Part shown: piece after piece, positions 13,401 through 24,497 of the stretch
How the letters are laid out: the number at the start of each line of letters is the position of its first letter
How positions within the stretch are numbered: the first letter of the stretch is position 1
NCBI RefSeq assembly: GCF_000003815.2
Contig: NC_049979.1
Location: forward strand, 9,384,267 to 9,448,266
Direction of reading: 5' to 3'
Length of the DNA: 64,000 nucleotides
From: Branchiostoma floridae
Lineage: Eukaryota; Chordata; Leptocardii; Amphioxiformes; Branchiostomatidae
Made by a program: the position numbers and the translations under genes
The notes under the pieces: model-generated
Databases searched by the model: none
What the model saw: the letters and a program-made list of their open reading frames with translations, nothing else
Told to the model about the DNA's origin: nothing

Positions 13401-16400
13401 GTACGTCGTTGTGGTCTCTCTGTATCATCATGGTCTATGAGGGTCCTCACATTCCAAGCCCCCACCTTGAAAGGGTTCAATTTAGGTTTAGGTTTAGCTT
13501 TTCTTCTCGGGTGTTGACCGCAGAAGTAGGTCCCCACTGGCCACGGTCTGCCAGTCAGGGGAGGTTGTGGTGACCGATGTTTACCCCACCTTTTCTAGGG
13601 GTCTCTCCATTCGGAGTGGGCTGCGGTACTCCTAAAAAGGCCAGCCCAGTCACACCTGCAGCTGCCGCGCTACCACGTCACCACAGCTTCGAGGGTAGGA
13701 CGACCATCACGCAGGTGCCGCCAGTGTGTGGCTCCGGACTAGAGACTTCCAGCTGACCAGGCCTGTCCCCGTCATCCAGAGTACCATCGCCACGGGACTT
13801 TTGGGAGTGATGGAAGTAGGTTGAGACTGTTAGTTCTGGCATGAAAGCCTTTGCGTGAATTTGTTTAAGGTGGATCGCAGGATGCGGCCTGGGACCCACG
13901 CACTTTGGGCACCCGCCTTCTCCAGCGGCACCATGGAGATGGAGACGTGCTGGTCTGGGTTGGGGTGCTTGCAGGTCCATCCATGGCGTAGGCTTTGCGG
14001 TCAAGAGTTCAATTGTGAATCGCTATAACCTGGTCCCAACCGCTATAAACGAACGTCTCATGACCCTCCGTGTGCCACTCCCCGATAATAACCACCTGAC
14101 TCTGATCTCCGTCTATGCACCAACCCTTGACTCTGAGGATGATGCCAAGGAGTCTTTCTACGCTGTGCTGAACCGTACCATCCAAGCTGTCCCCAGCAGA
14201 GACAAGCTCCTCGTGCTTGGAGACTTTAACGCCAGAGTGGGTCGTGACCACAAACTCTGGAAGGGCATTCTGGGCAAGCAGGGTCTTGGCTCATGCAACT
14301 CCAATGGACTTCTCCTTCTTGGCCTATGTGCTGAAAATGAGCTGGTCATCACCAACTCTCTCTTCCGGCTGCGAAATCGTCACAAGACCACTTGGAAGCA
14401 CCCGCGGTCAAAGCACTGGACTATCCTCGACTACATCCTGACCCGATCACGTGACCGGAGTGATGTCCTAGTGACCCGCAGTACGCAGTAGGCGTTGAAC
14501 CGCATGAAAGCATGGAAGGCCCCAGGTCCTGACAGCATTCCACTGGAGCTCATCTCTCATGGGGGCATAGCTGTACAGACAAGGCTATTCATCCTGATCC
14601 TGCGCATGTGGGAGACGAAGGTTGTACCTGCGGACCTAAAGGATGCCACCATCATCACCATCTTTAAGAAGGGGGACCGCTCCATCTGCGGAAACTACCG
14701 CGGTATCTCTCTCCTGAGCATTGCTGGAAAGATTTTCGCACGGATTCTGCTAGACAGGCTCCTTACTGTTGCCGAAGAAGTCCTTCCTGAGTCACAGTGC
14801 GGTTTCCGACCATCTCGTGGTACCACAGACATGATATTCTGTGCCCGCCTACTTCAGGAAAAATCCCGCGAACAGCGACAACCACTCTTCTTGGTCTTCT
14901 GGGACCTGGAGAAGGCATTTGACAGCGTCCCAAGACCAGCTATGTGGGCAACCCTGAGGCGTTTTGGCTGTCCTGACCACTTCACAGACCTTGTGCAAGC
15001 CCTCCATGATGGGATGACTGGTCGTGTGGCTGTAAAGAACACTATGTCTGAGCCATTTGCCATCACTACTGGCCTGAAGCAAGGCTGTGTTCTGGCGCCA
15101 ACCCTCTTCTCCCTTTACCTTGGGGCCATGATCCACGAGCTCCCCGACAACGCCTCCGGTATCCAACTTCGTTATAGAATGGATGGAGGCCTCTTCAACA
15201 CCGGACGCCTTCGCTCCCGCAGACACACCACTTCCTTCACGGTACGGGAGCTGCAGTACGCTGATGACAACGCAACTCCTGTGGATACAGTCGACGCTCT
15301 TCAGAGTACTGTCGATGTCCTTGACGGTGCTTACTCCCGCTTCGGTCTCACTTCCAACATAGGGAAGACAAAGATCCTCGCACAGGGAGCTCCGGGGCAT
15401 CCTCCTCCTGACACTAGTAACATCCGACTCCGAGGTGAAGTACTAGAGACAGTGAAATCATTCCCCTACTTGGGAAGCTTCCTCTCAGATGACTGTACGA
15501 TGCAGAAAGACATTGACAATAGGATTCGGGCTGCACATGCAGCTTTCGGGAGGCTCTCCAAACGTGTCTTCCTAAACCATGACCTCAGTCTTCAAACAAA
15601 GATCATGGTTTTCCAAGCCATTGTCCTGTCTACCCTCCTATATGGCTGCGAGGTGTGGGTCCTGTATCGGAGAGATGTGAAAAAGCTGGAGCGTTTCCAA
15701 CAGCAAAAACTCCGTGCCATTCTGAAGATAAAATGGCAAGACCGTGTCTCCAACGAAGCTGTCCTTCTCCAGGGAAAGCTCCCCAGCATTGAGACTACGA
15801 TGGCGCGACATCGTCTCCGCTGGGCAGGACACGTCAAAAGAATGCCTACAACTCGACTTCCTCGCCAGATCCTATACTCCCAACTAGAATCCGGCACAAG
15901 GTTGCGAGGAGCGCCCAAGCGCCGGTTTCGCGACCAGTTAAAGGCTACCCTCCTTCGTTGCGACATTGACCACACTAACTGGGAGACTCTCGCGGAGAAC
16001 CGGTCTGAGTGGAGACGCACCATAACGCAGGGGACTGATCACATGGAGCAGTTACGACGCTCCGAAGCCGAGACAAAAAGACAACAACGCAAAGAGAGAC
16101 TACTACTTCCTCGCTCCCCACCCACTCTGCCCTGCACAAAGTGTCCCAGACTGTTCCACACTGCCCTGGGACTGAGCAGCCACCTCAGACACCGCCACCA
16201 ACAATCAACAAATGAGACTGGATGGACATGAACTAATGCTCGGTCACGAGCTGACGCCGATGATGATGATGCATCATGAAGTATTCATTTTAGTAGATGA
16301 ACCTTTCTCCATCCCAATGAACAACTGTTTTTTAACTGTGAGTTTAAGACTATCTGTGATGTGTGTTTGTCCCTAGGGCCTGAATGACAGCACCAACGCT

Positions 16401-19082
16401 GTGAAGTTCTACAAGGAGGTTCTACACCATGATAACACCCATGTGGAGGCCATCGCCTGTATAGCCACACACCACTTCTACACAGACCAGCCTGAAATAG
16501 CTCTCAGGTTCTTCAGGTAGTCACAATTAGCAGTTGCTATTCACTTGTGCATAAAGTGTAGTTCAATGATGGACAAAGTTGGGCAAATTTATTTTAAAAA
16601 CACTCCCATCTTTACCAGTAAATTTAATTATACCCCGGCAGTGGTGACCTGTCTCCTGTGAGATTATAGCACTGCAAAAATGAATTTCCATTGTACTACT
16701 GCTGTACTACAATATTGCTTAAAATGTGAACTTAAAGTTTTATTTTGCAAAAACCTCTCTTCCCCATTCTATAGACCAATGCATTAGCCCTGCCCTTTTC
16801 CAGCAAAATGTAGAAATGCAAAAAAAAAAACACATGAAATTGCAATTATTAGACAGACATGCAGTCATTCTGAATGCATTTCTCCCATTGGTTGAATTGC
16901 TACCTGTAATTTACAGTCAGGATCGGTCTGTTGCAAAATCAAGCCACTGCAATAGTAAATGTATTACTTAGTATACTTTTATGTCGCACTTTCTAACCCC
17001 TGACTTTCTGTCCCTGAAGACGGCTGCTACAGATGGGTGTGTACAACTCTGAGCTGTTCTGTAACATCGGCCTGTGCTGCTTCTACGCCCAGCAGTACGA
17101 CATGACGCTGAACTGCTTCGAGAGGGCGATAGCGCTGGCTTCTGACGAGAACATGGCTGATATCTGGTACAACATTGGCCACGTGGCTCTGGTGAGAACA
17201 TCTCTGCACATATATATTTTTTTTTGTACTAGTTGTATAATCTCTAAGCAGATGTATTAGTCGGGCTTGTTTTGAGCATATTTGTTAGTGTTCCGTATGT
17301 TTTTCTGAAGGAGACCAGCAGGTGTAAAAATGGTGCACCTCAAGTACACTTAGAACAAGCCCTACTGCTACATCTACATAACTGTTAACAAAGTTGAACC
17401 CAGAATTCAAAGTTCCTTTTTTGCCCAGCCTAAAGATGTGTTATTGGGGGGGTGGGGGTGGATAACAAGTTATCTGTTATTCATTCAACTGGTTGTTGAT
17501 GCTGCTTACAGCATTTTGAAGGAGTGACCTGACCACTGGTACTTTTTCCTTGCTGTAGGGTATTGGAGACATTGCCCTGGCTTACCAGTGTTTTAAGCTG
17601 GCTCTGGCCTCCAACAATGATCACGCTGAGTCCTACAACAACCTGGGAGTGCTGGAGTGGAAGAAGGGCAGGGTGGAACAGGTCAGTAGGTCAACACACT
17701 CAGGACTCGTATCCCTTCTCTCATCTCACCTGTAGTGCTTAATAGCCACTGGATTGTAGACAAAGCTAATTACTAACATACAATATCATATAGGTTGCAA
17801 AGCTATACAATTTTACACAAAATCTGTGGTTAATCAATGGCTGACAGCTACCGAGTCTTTCAAATCAACCATGTAGTGAAAAGGAAGAAATTGAGGCTGG
17901 ACACGGGTCTTCAAGGACAGGAGGTAGCTGTCACTGATATCCCAACACCACTCTCCGGGAATACATTCCAGGTTCGGCCACTGTGTGTACAATGGTCCAA
18001 CCCGTGGAGTGTGCTCTTGAGACAGGTTCAATGAGAGTTCATTATCTCTCTGACATTATCTCAGAGAGAAAATGTTTTGCCATAGTTAGGCCACTGTGTG
18101 TTGTACTATCAAATATATAATGCAAGGTTTCCAATGATACATTGATATACATGTATATTGACAAAAGTGACTGTATTTTTGTCGTGTCAATAAAGCTTGT
18201 TGTTGTATATCAATGTATCATCAATACAGGGCCAGACAATTGATTGAATATTGTACACAGGAATTTGCTGAAAAAAAGCAGATGAAAAGATGGATCCTTT
18301 TCCTTTCCCCATGCAGGCCCGAGCATTCTTCCAGACAGCCCAGATGCTGGCCCCCATCATGTTTGAACCTCACTACAACTTTGCTGCTCTGTCAGAAAAG
18401 GTGAGTGCTGTACTATAGATACATTAGGCAGCACATTGTGTTGGTGTACTGTGTAGCATTGTGTGAATAACGAGGAGACAAATGTAAACCTGCATCCCTG
18501 CCATGTTGGTGCACACATTCTCATGTGTGGCTAGACTAAATTTGGCTAGACTAGATTTGGATATATTTGAGAGGTGTGGTAAACAATAGACAGAATCACA
18601 CGTATAAATCCCTAGTATCCAATATTTGATTTTACTGCTGCTGGGGTCCCTGATGCAGGTGGGCAGCAGTCGGCTAGTCTTCACACTGTACTTCCAAGCG
18701 GTTCTGTCCAGCAGGTTCACACTTGCTAGGCTGCACGCTTTGATGTCCTTCCTGACACTCTCCAACCAAGATTTCCTTGGTCTACCATGACCTTTCTTGC
18801 TTGGCAACTGCAATTTGGTGATGGTGTTGATGCAGCCACTGGCTCGATCAATGTGTCTGTACCACCGATGTCGGTCAGTCAGACCCCATATTTTTTCCAA
18901 GAATTATTGCAGATGGCTAGGAAGTAGGACATGGGTTTTATCATGTACTTCTGTTGTGATTCCAGATGGGAGATCTCCAGAGTAGCTACATTGCTGCCAG
19001 GAAGTCGGTGGAGTCCTTCCCGGAACACATGGACTCCAACAGCCTCCTCAAACAGCTCAAGGACCACTTCGCCATGTTGTGA
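10418..19082 (+). CDS. TTC8: Tetratricopeptide repeat protein 8 / BBS8, BBSome subunit (12 coding exons)
   Basis: TTC8 is a subunit of the BBSome, which sorts membrane proteins into and out of cilia. Coding exons: 10418-10579, 10813-10933, 11126-11186, 11413-11572, 12014-12148, 12462-12547, 12913-13111, 16377-16516, 17020-17191, 17559-17681, 18317-18400, 18966-19082 (stop TGA). Phases join throughout, giving 519 residues, close to vertebrate forms (515-541). Family marks include FRRRKFEDC near the N-terminus, RPGTMEQAIRTPRTAHTARP before residue 160, SPDGPF-type TPDGPFINLARLN, DWWWKVQLAKCYY, then C-terminal TPRs containing GLCCFYAQQYDMTL and HAESYNNLGVLEW, ending QLKDHFAML. The last three residues equal the vertebrate end. 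I chose the first ATG (MMGTM); ATGs at 10421, 10430 and 10457 are alternatives. Intron 7 holds a 3-kb retrotransposon; intron 11 holds another fragment. The coding sequence looks intact. Confidence 0.96.
13263..13282. repeat. Target-site duplication, left copy
   Basis: A 20-base sequence beginning TGCATCATGAAG is repeated exactly at 16270-16289. The bases immediately outside and inside the pair differ. It marks the insertion boundaries of the retrotransposon in TTC8 intron 7. Confidence 0.93.
13283..13537 (-). pseudogene. Inverted N-terminal endonuclease fragment of the retrotransposon
   Basis: The minus-strand frame begins a few residues before KVGAWNVRTL, the start of an endonuclease/exonuclease/phosphatase domain, and includes SETRLAGEG, which carries the catalytic Glu of motif II. 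It stops where it meets the left target-site duplication. It is not a host gene. Confidence 0.85.
13988..14491 (+). pseudogene. Sense C-terminal endonuclease fragment of the retrotransposon
   Basis: The frame reads VGFAVKSS, then ERLMTLRVPLPDNNHLTLISVYAP, GDFNARVG with the catalytic Asp-Asn pair, and SKHWTILDYIL, and ends at a TAG at 14489-14491. The next codons continue in the same frame into the reverse transcriptase, so the stop is an in-frame nonsense codon next to a deletion. Confidence 0.85.
14495..16231 (+). pseudogene. Reverse transcriptase frame of the retrotransposon
   Basis: The 578-codon frame is open and keeps the reverse transcriptase motifs: APGPDSIPLEL at the start, CGFRPSRGTTDMIF, DLEKAFDSV with the motif A Asp, GLKQGCVLAPTLFSLYL (motif B), QYADD (motif C catalytic pair), then LLYGCEVWVLYRRD and RHRLRWAGHVKRM. 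The end has a C2H2 finger, CTKCPRLFHTALGLSSHLRHRH-like. The frame has no ATG at its true beginning and follows directly on an in-frame TAG, and the linker to the endonuclease is missing, so I treat it as a dead copy with a well-preserved polymerase region. Confidence 0.9.
16270..16289. repeat. Target-site duplication, right copy
   Basis: Exact 20-base match to 13263-13282, directly after the TGATGATGA tail of the retrotransposon. Confidence 0.93.
18134..18221. repeat. Perfect 18-bp inverted repeat in TTC8 intron 10
   Basis: The arms 18134-18151 and 18204-18221 are exact reverse complements (ATGATACATTGATATACA type) separated by 52 bases. The spacer contains GTCAATAAAGCTTG, which resembles the 3' tail of non-LTR elements. 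It may be a decayed insertion. Confidence 0.7.
18615..18900 (-). mobile_element. Non-LTR retrotransposon C-terminal fragment in TTC8 intron 11
   Basis: The minus strand reads RHIDRASGCINT, then GRPRKSWLESVRKDIKACSL and LLDRTAWKY. This matches the conserved C-terminal end of many LINE reverse transcriptase proteins (RWxGHV, then RGRPRKxWxDxVxxDL and DRxxWR). No polymerase core is present, and it lies antisense to TTC8. Confidence 0.75.
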
Positions 19083-21469
19083 TGAGGAGAGAACTGTTAC
19101 CATAACAACCAAGGATCCTGCTGCACATCTTATATCCCGAGAACAGAGCTCCATCTAGCAACATTCTGATTGGCTTTGTTTGTCTGGCTGTGTTGGTAAA
19201 GTTAGAAACTGGAGCTGGAATTGTTTCCACCGGATGTTTTTATCAACAACTACCGCCAGTTTTCTGATAGTTACCTGGTGTCTGGTACCTATCATTGAGT
19301 GTCAAGAAGTGTTGTTGTGAGGGAAAAAATGTTTTTCAGGTCTGCAAAGCAAAATTGAGCAACAATCTTCTCATATCTACTGATGTTCCAGGAATGAGAA
19401 AAAAATGTACAATAATGAGACATAAGCAACCTGCCGCCTCGAGACAACATTGTAGGAGCACTAAAATCTTATAGTATTCAAACTTACCAGGAGTTGCAAC
19501 ATTCCAGGGGCCAACAATGTTTACCTATAATTTCATTCTGTTGTATGATGGAGAAATGTCTCCATTGTAATGTCTTATGACATAAATTGTCTTTGACTTG
19601 GTCAGAAATGTTGTTGGATGGTTGTTAAGACACAACCTGTGAGTCAAACTATTTTGTGATAAAAACATATATGACATATTCTTCTCTTGCAGATTACCTT
19701 TGTAAATATCAGCAAATTATATCAAAGCAGAATAATATTATCCCAGTTCTTTGTATATATGTGTGGACAAGTGCATTTTGAAAGAGTACAACGGAGAGCA
19801 CTCCGTATCGTCTCACTGGGGGGAAGACGAGAGGTGCCTGCTCTGCCGACGCTGAAAGAACGACGAGAGGTTGCGGCAGTGAAGCTACTGAGGGACATGC
19901 TGGACGAGGGTCACCCCCTCCATGACCTGGTGCCGCCGGCCAGAACTACAGTCACTGGGAGGACTCTTAGAAACGGAAATGCACTTACTGTGCCAGCTGC
20001 CCGGACACAGAGACTGAGAAGGTCGTTCTTGTACCAGGCTATACGCCTGTACAACGAGGCTTGATACTCTGCGTAGGACGTTCCTGTCCTTGACTCCGGT
20101 GTTCCTTGTGAAGTATAATGTACAACTTTGTATAGGCGTTTCTGTATCATGTACTGTAATTTGTTTAATGGATGTATATACATATATTTTGTAGTCGACA
20201 TGTTGAAAATTTGTACAAAATCAGTGATATTCAGTTTGTTCTTACAAACTGCGATGCTGATTCTTTTCTGAATAAACGAATAAAAAACGAATATAATGTG
20301 TAGTACATGAAATTGTATTTGTAGAAAACAAGTTGTAAACATTTTACATTCGCACTGGTGAGACCATTTTGCCATATAGATGCTTATCTTTGCTGTTTCA
20401 TTTCACATAGCTTTAAGTTCAATAAAAAAAATTCAAATGTGCCTGTACAATGTGTTTTACAGTTCTTTTATAGTAATCTACCACTGAACTTCATTGAAAG
20501 AATGCAATAACTTCAGGACTTATACTACAATTACTTCTCTTTGTTGAAGGGTGTACAGTAGTTGCAGACAGGAGTACTTTGGGACTGCATTCTTGTGGCA
20601 ACACCACAGTGTGGCAAGGAGTAAAACAGTTCATTCAAGCAGTGGTGAAGATAGCTGAGGAGTTACTTAATTGTTGAGCTTAAGAAATTGCTGCAAATGT
20701 TTGAGTAGAGTTTTCTCAAAGCCGCTTAACATCACATGTATGCAAGTGCAAAAGGTACCATTGGAGAATACCTTACATTTATTTGATGTCTCATAATGCC
20801 CAACCTTGCGTTGCACTTTGTTTCAAAGAAATATGAAAATAAAATTCTGAAAGAGAAATAAAGAAGTATTTCATAACAGCACCAACTAGGAAATTACCCA
20901 CGCTTATGACCAAACACTTGATAACAGGACATTACATTAACACTTTTGACATCTCATCTTCCTAAAGGCAAAGATGAAATCGGCATGCATTGTGTATTCT
21001 TAATTAATAGTATAATACTCAATGTTCATTTGTTCCTTGTCTGCTGCACGGTGCAGAGCATTGTTGGTCAGCTTTGTTGCTTATCAAATATTGCTGCTTC
21101 TACATCTGTGACAGTGACCAACATCGACTTACAAACACTGATAAAAGTACAACTTAGCAGCATTAAATGTCCGAATGTGCTTCCGTGTGTTGAAAATGCT
21201 CGTTTGGATATCACATCTAGCACCATCGTCATCTCCTATAGTCTCTCGGAGTCTCTTGGCTCCTGGGGCAATAGTGAAAATAAGCCAATAGGTTGTATAA
21301 TTTGCCAGAGAGGTTACCAGCGAAGGACTTACACATGGGCTGCAAATGTGTACCAGTAGATCATTGGTCGGTTGGTTCCTCTGGCAAATTATTCAACCTA
21401 CTTGCTTCATGTTACTATTTTCCCAGGAACCCAAAGAGCCTGGAAAAGCTACGTCCATACGTCCGAGCA
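19083..21469. other. TTC8 3' UTR and intergenic region
   Basis: Downstream of the TTC8 stop there is no further host coding sequence. Candidate AATAAA signals occur near 20272, 20421 and 20837; I cannot tell which is used. A retrotransposon fragment lies within. TTC8 and the next gene are convergent here. Confidence 0.5.
19768..20064 (+). mobile_element. Non-LTR retrotransposon 3' fragment
   Basis: The plus-strand frame reads HFERVQRRALRIVSLG, then LPTLKERREVAAVKLLRDML, then HPLHDLVPP, and ends QAIRLYNEA. The pattern (F)ERVQRRALRI followed by LPxLxERR is the usual C-terminus of CR1/Jockey-like reverse transcriptase proteins. Only the end remains. It lies in the presumed TTC8 3' region, in the same orientation as TTC8. 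Confidence 0.75.
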
Positions 21470-24400
21470 TCAGCGCGGAGGCCAGACGTTCTCTGCGTAC
21501 TCCCCCTCCTCTATCATGTTCCCAGGTGGGAAGTACCTGGCGACTATGTACGTGCTCCCGTCCTCCGCCCTGGCCACGCCGCACCCGACCTTCACCGTGC
21601 TCCGCCACACCATCGCCGTGAAATGACCTGGTGGGAAAATAGGGACGAAAACAAAACATTTACTCTTCTGACGGTCTTCACATTCCCGTACAATTAAGAA
21701 CATTAGATACGATCAAATCTCACAAGGAAACCATTCAGGGGACCGTGAAAATCTGGTCAATGTGGGCAGCTGATCAATATACATTCTTAATGCTTGTGTC
21801 GATGGAAACAATTATCTAAGGGACCACCAAAAAGTAGTGCCCTTGGTCAGGTGTTCCTTGTGTAAGGACGGTCACATGTACAGGTTCGACATTATACACT
21901 GTGAACAATTAATTTATGGCAAAACAGCATTGAAGATTAAAGAAAAACAACAAAGGTCCCAAAGATACTGTGATAGTTGTTCAGTCTTAAGATCCTTACT
22001 TGTTCTTGGTTGATATCCAGGTGTCTCGAAGTTGTATCTCTTCATCTCAGTGTACCACAGTTCTGACGCTTCACGTCCTTCAAACAAGAAAAAAAATGTT
22101 GATTCGACTTGGTGATTTGTCAATGCTTCGCAAACGGCTAAAATGTGAGTGAAGAAGGACTTGAAGGCCATAAATCTTTCCTCTTTATGAATCCTTATTT
22201 GGATGACAAGAATGCTTCTTTATTTTATCTTAATTTCAATCCTAATAGTGTTCTCGTTGGAAATTATAAAATGATGCTGATTTGTCGAAAAAGGAGCACT
22301 TGTCATTTTATATCAGAACAAAAACTGTGGCCCACCTCAGTGCGAGCACGAAAACGCGGTGACGGTGATAATGATAGTGATGTTACCACTCGCTCTCCCT
22401 TTTCGCTTTCCCACAACGTGGTAAACAATCGCAAAGGGTTACGCTGTAGTACTAACTACGGAGGATGATACCCAGGCTAGCTCTTGATGTGACATGTTGC
22501 AAGGATAGATGTTGTAAAAGCAGTTCTTATATCATGAGCAACAAAATCATTCGACAGATGTAACGTTATGATGAAGCCGGTTCCCGTACCTGACTGCTGG
22601 TAGGACGCGCAGGCGATGCTCTCCCCGTACAGCCCCTCGATGGCCTCCGGACTGTGCCGCAGGTCTGCTATACTGTTCGTCTCTGCCAGTCCTCTGGCGT
22701 ACGCCTTTGCACTTCTGCTGAGCTTTTTGGAAAGTTTGAGTTTTGGCGCGCCGTGCCATGTGCGGTACTCGTTATGTGTCTCCAGCAGGTCTCTCCGGAA
22801 CCTCCGCTGCTCCTTAGAGCCTGGGCAAGATCGAGGCAAAAGCCAGATATGATACTTTGAAATACTATTGGAAATGTCTTGAGAATATAGCATAAATGTA
22901 CAAGATTTAGCTATTGTAACTTCCGTGAAAACAAAGGTGCAGTCTTGCTGTGCGTTCAAGTTCGAATTCGCTCTCACTGGCCCGGGTCCAAAGTTGTAAT
23001 CAGAGACTAACAGGATCGATTGGAAGGTTGAACTGGCCTGCGTCGAAAATTCTTCGGCAGGCTGTCAGAAAGTGTGCGTTGGCACATGGCTAAAAGTCAG
23101 AAACCCGAGGATTGCATGTTCCCGGGAGCGATGCATGTAATGTGTGGAATTGACATGGTTATCATGGTTGTTTCTTGTTTTATTTTGCCAAGAAATTGAC
23201 AAAACGTAAGATATTTCACGGGGGTATGAAATCTTTGATGATTTCACATTGTTGTGTCCTCTTTCGTTGGGGTCTTTCATACCACAAAAGTTTTGGGCCC
23301 AATTTCATTACAACAAATCAATTGCGTTACAATTGAATGGTAACCTTTTTTGTCTTCAGCGTCTTCATGACATTCGGAAGAGCAATTAATCAGATCACCC
23401 TCGACCGGCTGTGTTTCTGATGACAGATGTAAATACTACAAACTCTGGGAAGCGATAAGAAATAATACTGGATAAGAGCGAGCGCTTTCTGCTCGTCAGT
23501 AACAGTTTTGTGTTAACCCGTCTCCTTTATCATTTCTTGTGACCTCAAGCATTGAAGTCAACTTCTCTGTTCATAATGCCGGATATGGACAGAGGTCAGA
23601 CAGCGACAGTACGAAGCTGGACTCTCTAATTACGTCCTAAAGTTCATATCTGCCTTCGCCTGCTCAGGATTTCCGTTTGACATATCATTTATGTCCTACT
23701 GGGTTACAAATGGGCCGTGTCAAAAGTATAACATCGCGTCATCGTCAAGTGCTAAATACGGCGACTTTCCTCTTATATACAAGTGGTTCGAAATCGTACA
23801 ACTACAACTTCAACTACGCTATCTTGTGAAATACATCTAATTCAACAATAGAGAATTATCACAATTATTCAAAATTACCGGTCACGGTTGAAGGCAGATG
23901 GACTACATCATGCATTTCATCGCCTGTGCTTGAAAAGTGGGACGTAGACCAGATAACATTACGGACATAGGTAACATGCCGACACGGCGTTCCGTTCCCT
24001 GTTGATGCCCATGGCTAAATGTCTGCAGTGATGTCGGTCAACGGCTGTTACTTGGTGTTACTACAGGCGGGGTGGCCATATGCAGACGGTCAGTCCGCGA
24101 TTGGTAACACCCCTCAAACTTAAACGGATTTCCAGCCATGATTCAAACACTTCGTTGTAGACATGAACATGAACGGGGCTGCTCTCAGAACAGCATTGAG
24201 CCCTATTTAGCTAGATTCCGTGTCAATAATGGTGCCAAGGACTTTACCAAATAGCCGAGCCAGCCTTATTTGAAGTCCAGTGTACCAAAATCAAGTGCAT
24301 AGAACGATGTAAGGTCAAGTGCCTGTGCATTATACAAGAATACGACAAGCGTCAATCCAATTTACGCTGCCATGATGGTCAAAGGTAAGACGGACTCGGT

Positions 24401-24497
24401 ATTGGCTTGTTTCACACACCCGTACCCCCATCATGGGCAGTCAAAAATAGTCCGAGATATTAGACTTGGTATACTGTTACTTACCGAACAGCCCCAT
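21470..24497 (-). CDS. GAPR-1 (GLIPR2)-like CAP-domain protein, copy 1 (4 coding exons)
   Basis: This is a small CAP-superfamily protein of the GAPR-1 type. In vertebrates these are N-myristoylated proteins of the cytosolic face of Golgi and lipid-raft membranes. Exons in order of transcription: 24485-24497, 22590-22820, 22000-22077, 21470-21627 (stop TGA). Phases join (all introns phase 1), giving 159 residues against 154 in human GAPR-1. The first 13-nt exon gives Met-Gly-Leu-Phe-Gly, so a myristoylation-type Gly2 is present, and no signal peptide follows. CAP marks: ETHNEYRTWHGAP, LRHSPEAIEGLYGES (first His and Glu), ELWYTEMKRYNF (second Glu), HFTAMVW (second His), VARYFPPGN. All four putative cavity residues are kept. 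The first exon was inferred from its GTAAGT donor, matching phase and Met-Gly start. A paralogue lies directly upstream. Confidence 0.88.

Larger units (their letters stand above)
13283..16269 (+). mobile_element. Non-LTR retrotransposon with inverted 5' part (twin-priming structure)
   Basis: The 3-kb insertion lies in TTC8 intron 7 between 20-bp duplications. Its right part, from about 13960 onward, is in sense orientation. It carries the C-terminal half of an AP-type endonuclease (LVLGDFNARVG, then HWTILDYILTR), a reverse transcriptase and a C-terminal C2H2 finger, and ends in a short TGATGATGA tail. Its left part, 13283 to about 13960, is reversed: the minus strand reads the endonuclease start (KVGAWNVRTL, then ALSETRLAGEG and GYTFFW). 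The break falls between GYTFFW and HGVGFAVKSS of a single endonuclease, so both pieces come from one copy. An internal deletion lies near 14490, where the endonuclease runs almost directly into the reverse transcriptase. I do not assign a clade; RTE-like lineages share this layout. Confidence 0.9.

Noticed and set aside
21293-21697. Plus-strand open frames over the end of CAP copy 1
   Set aside because: They are the antisense shadow of the last CAP exon, whose minus-strand translation matches the family.
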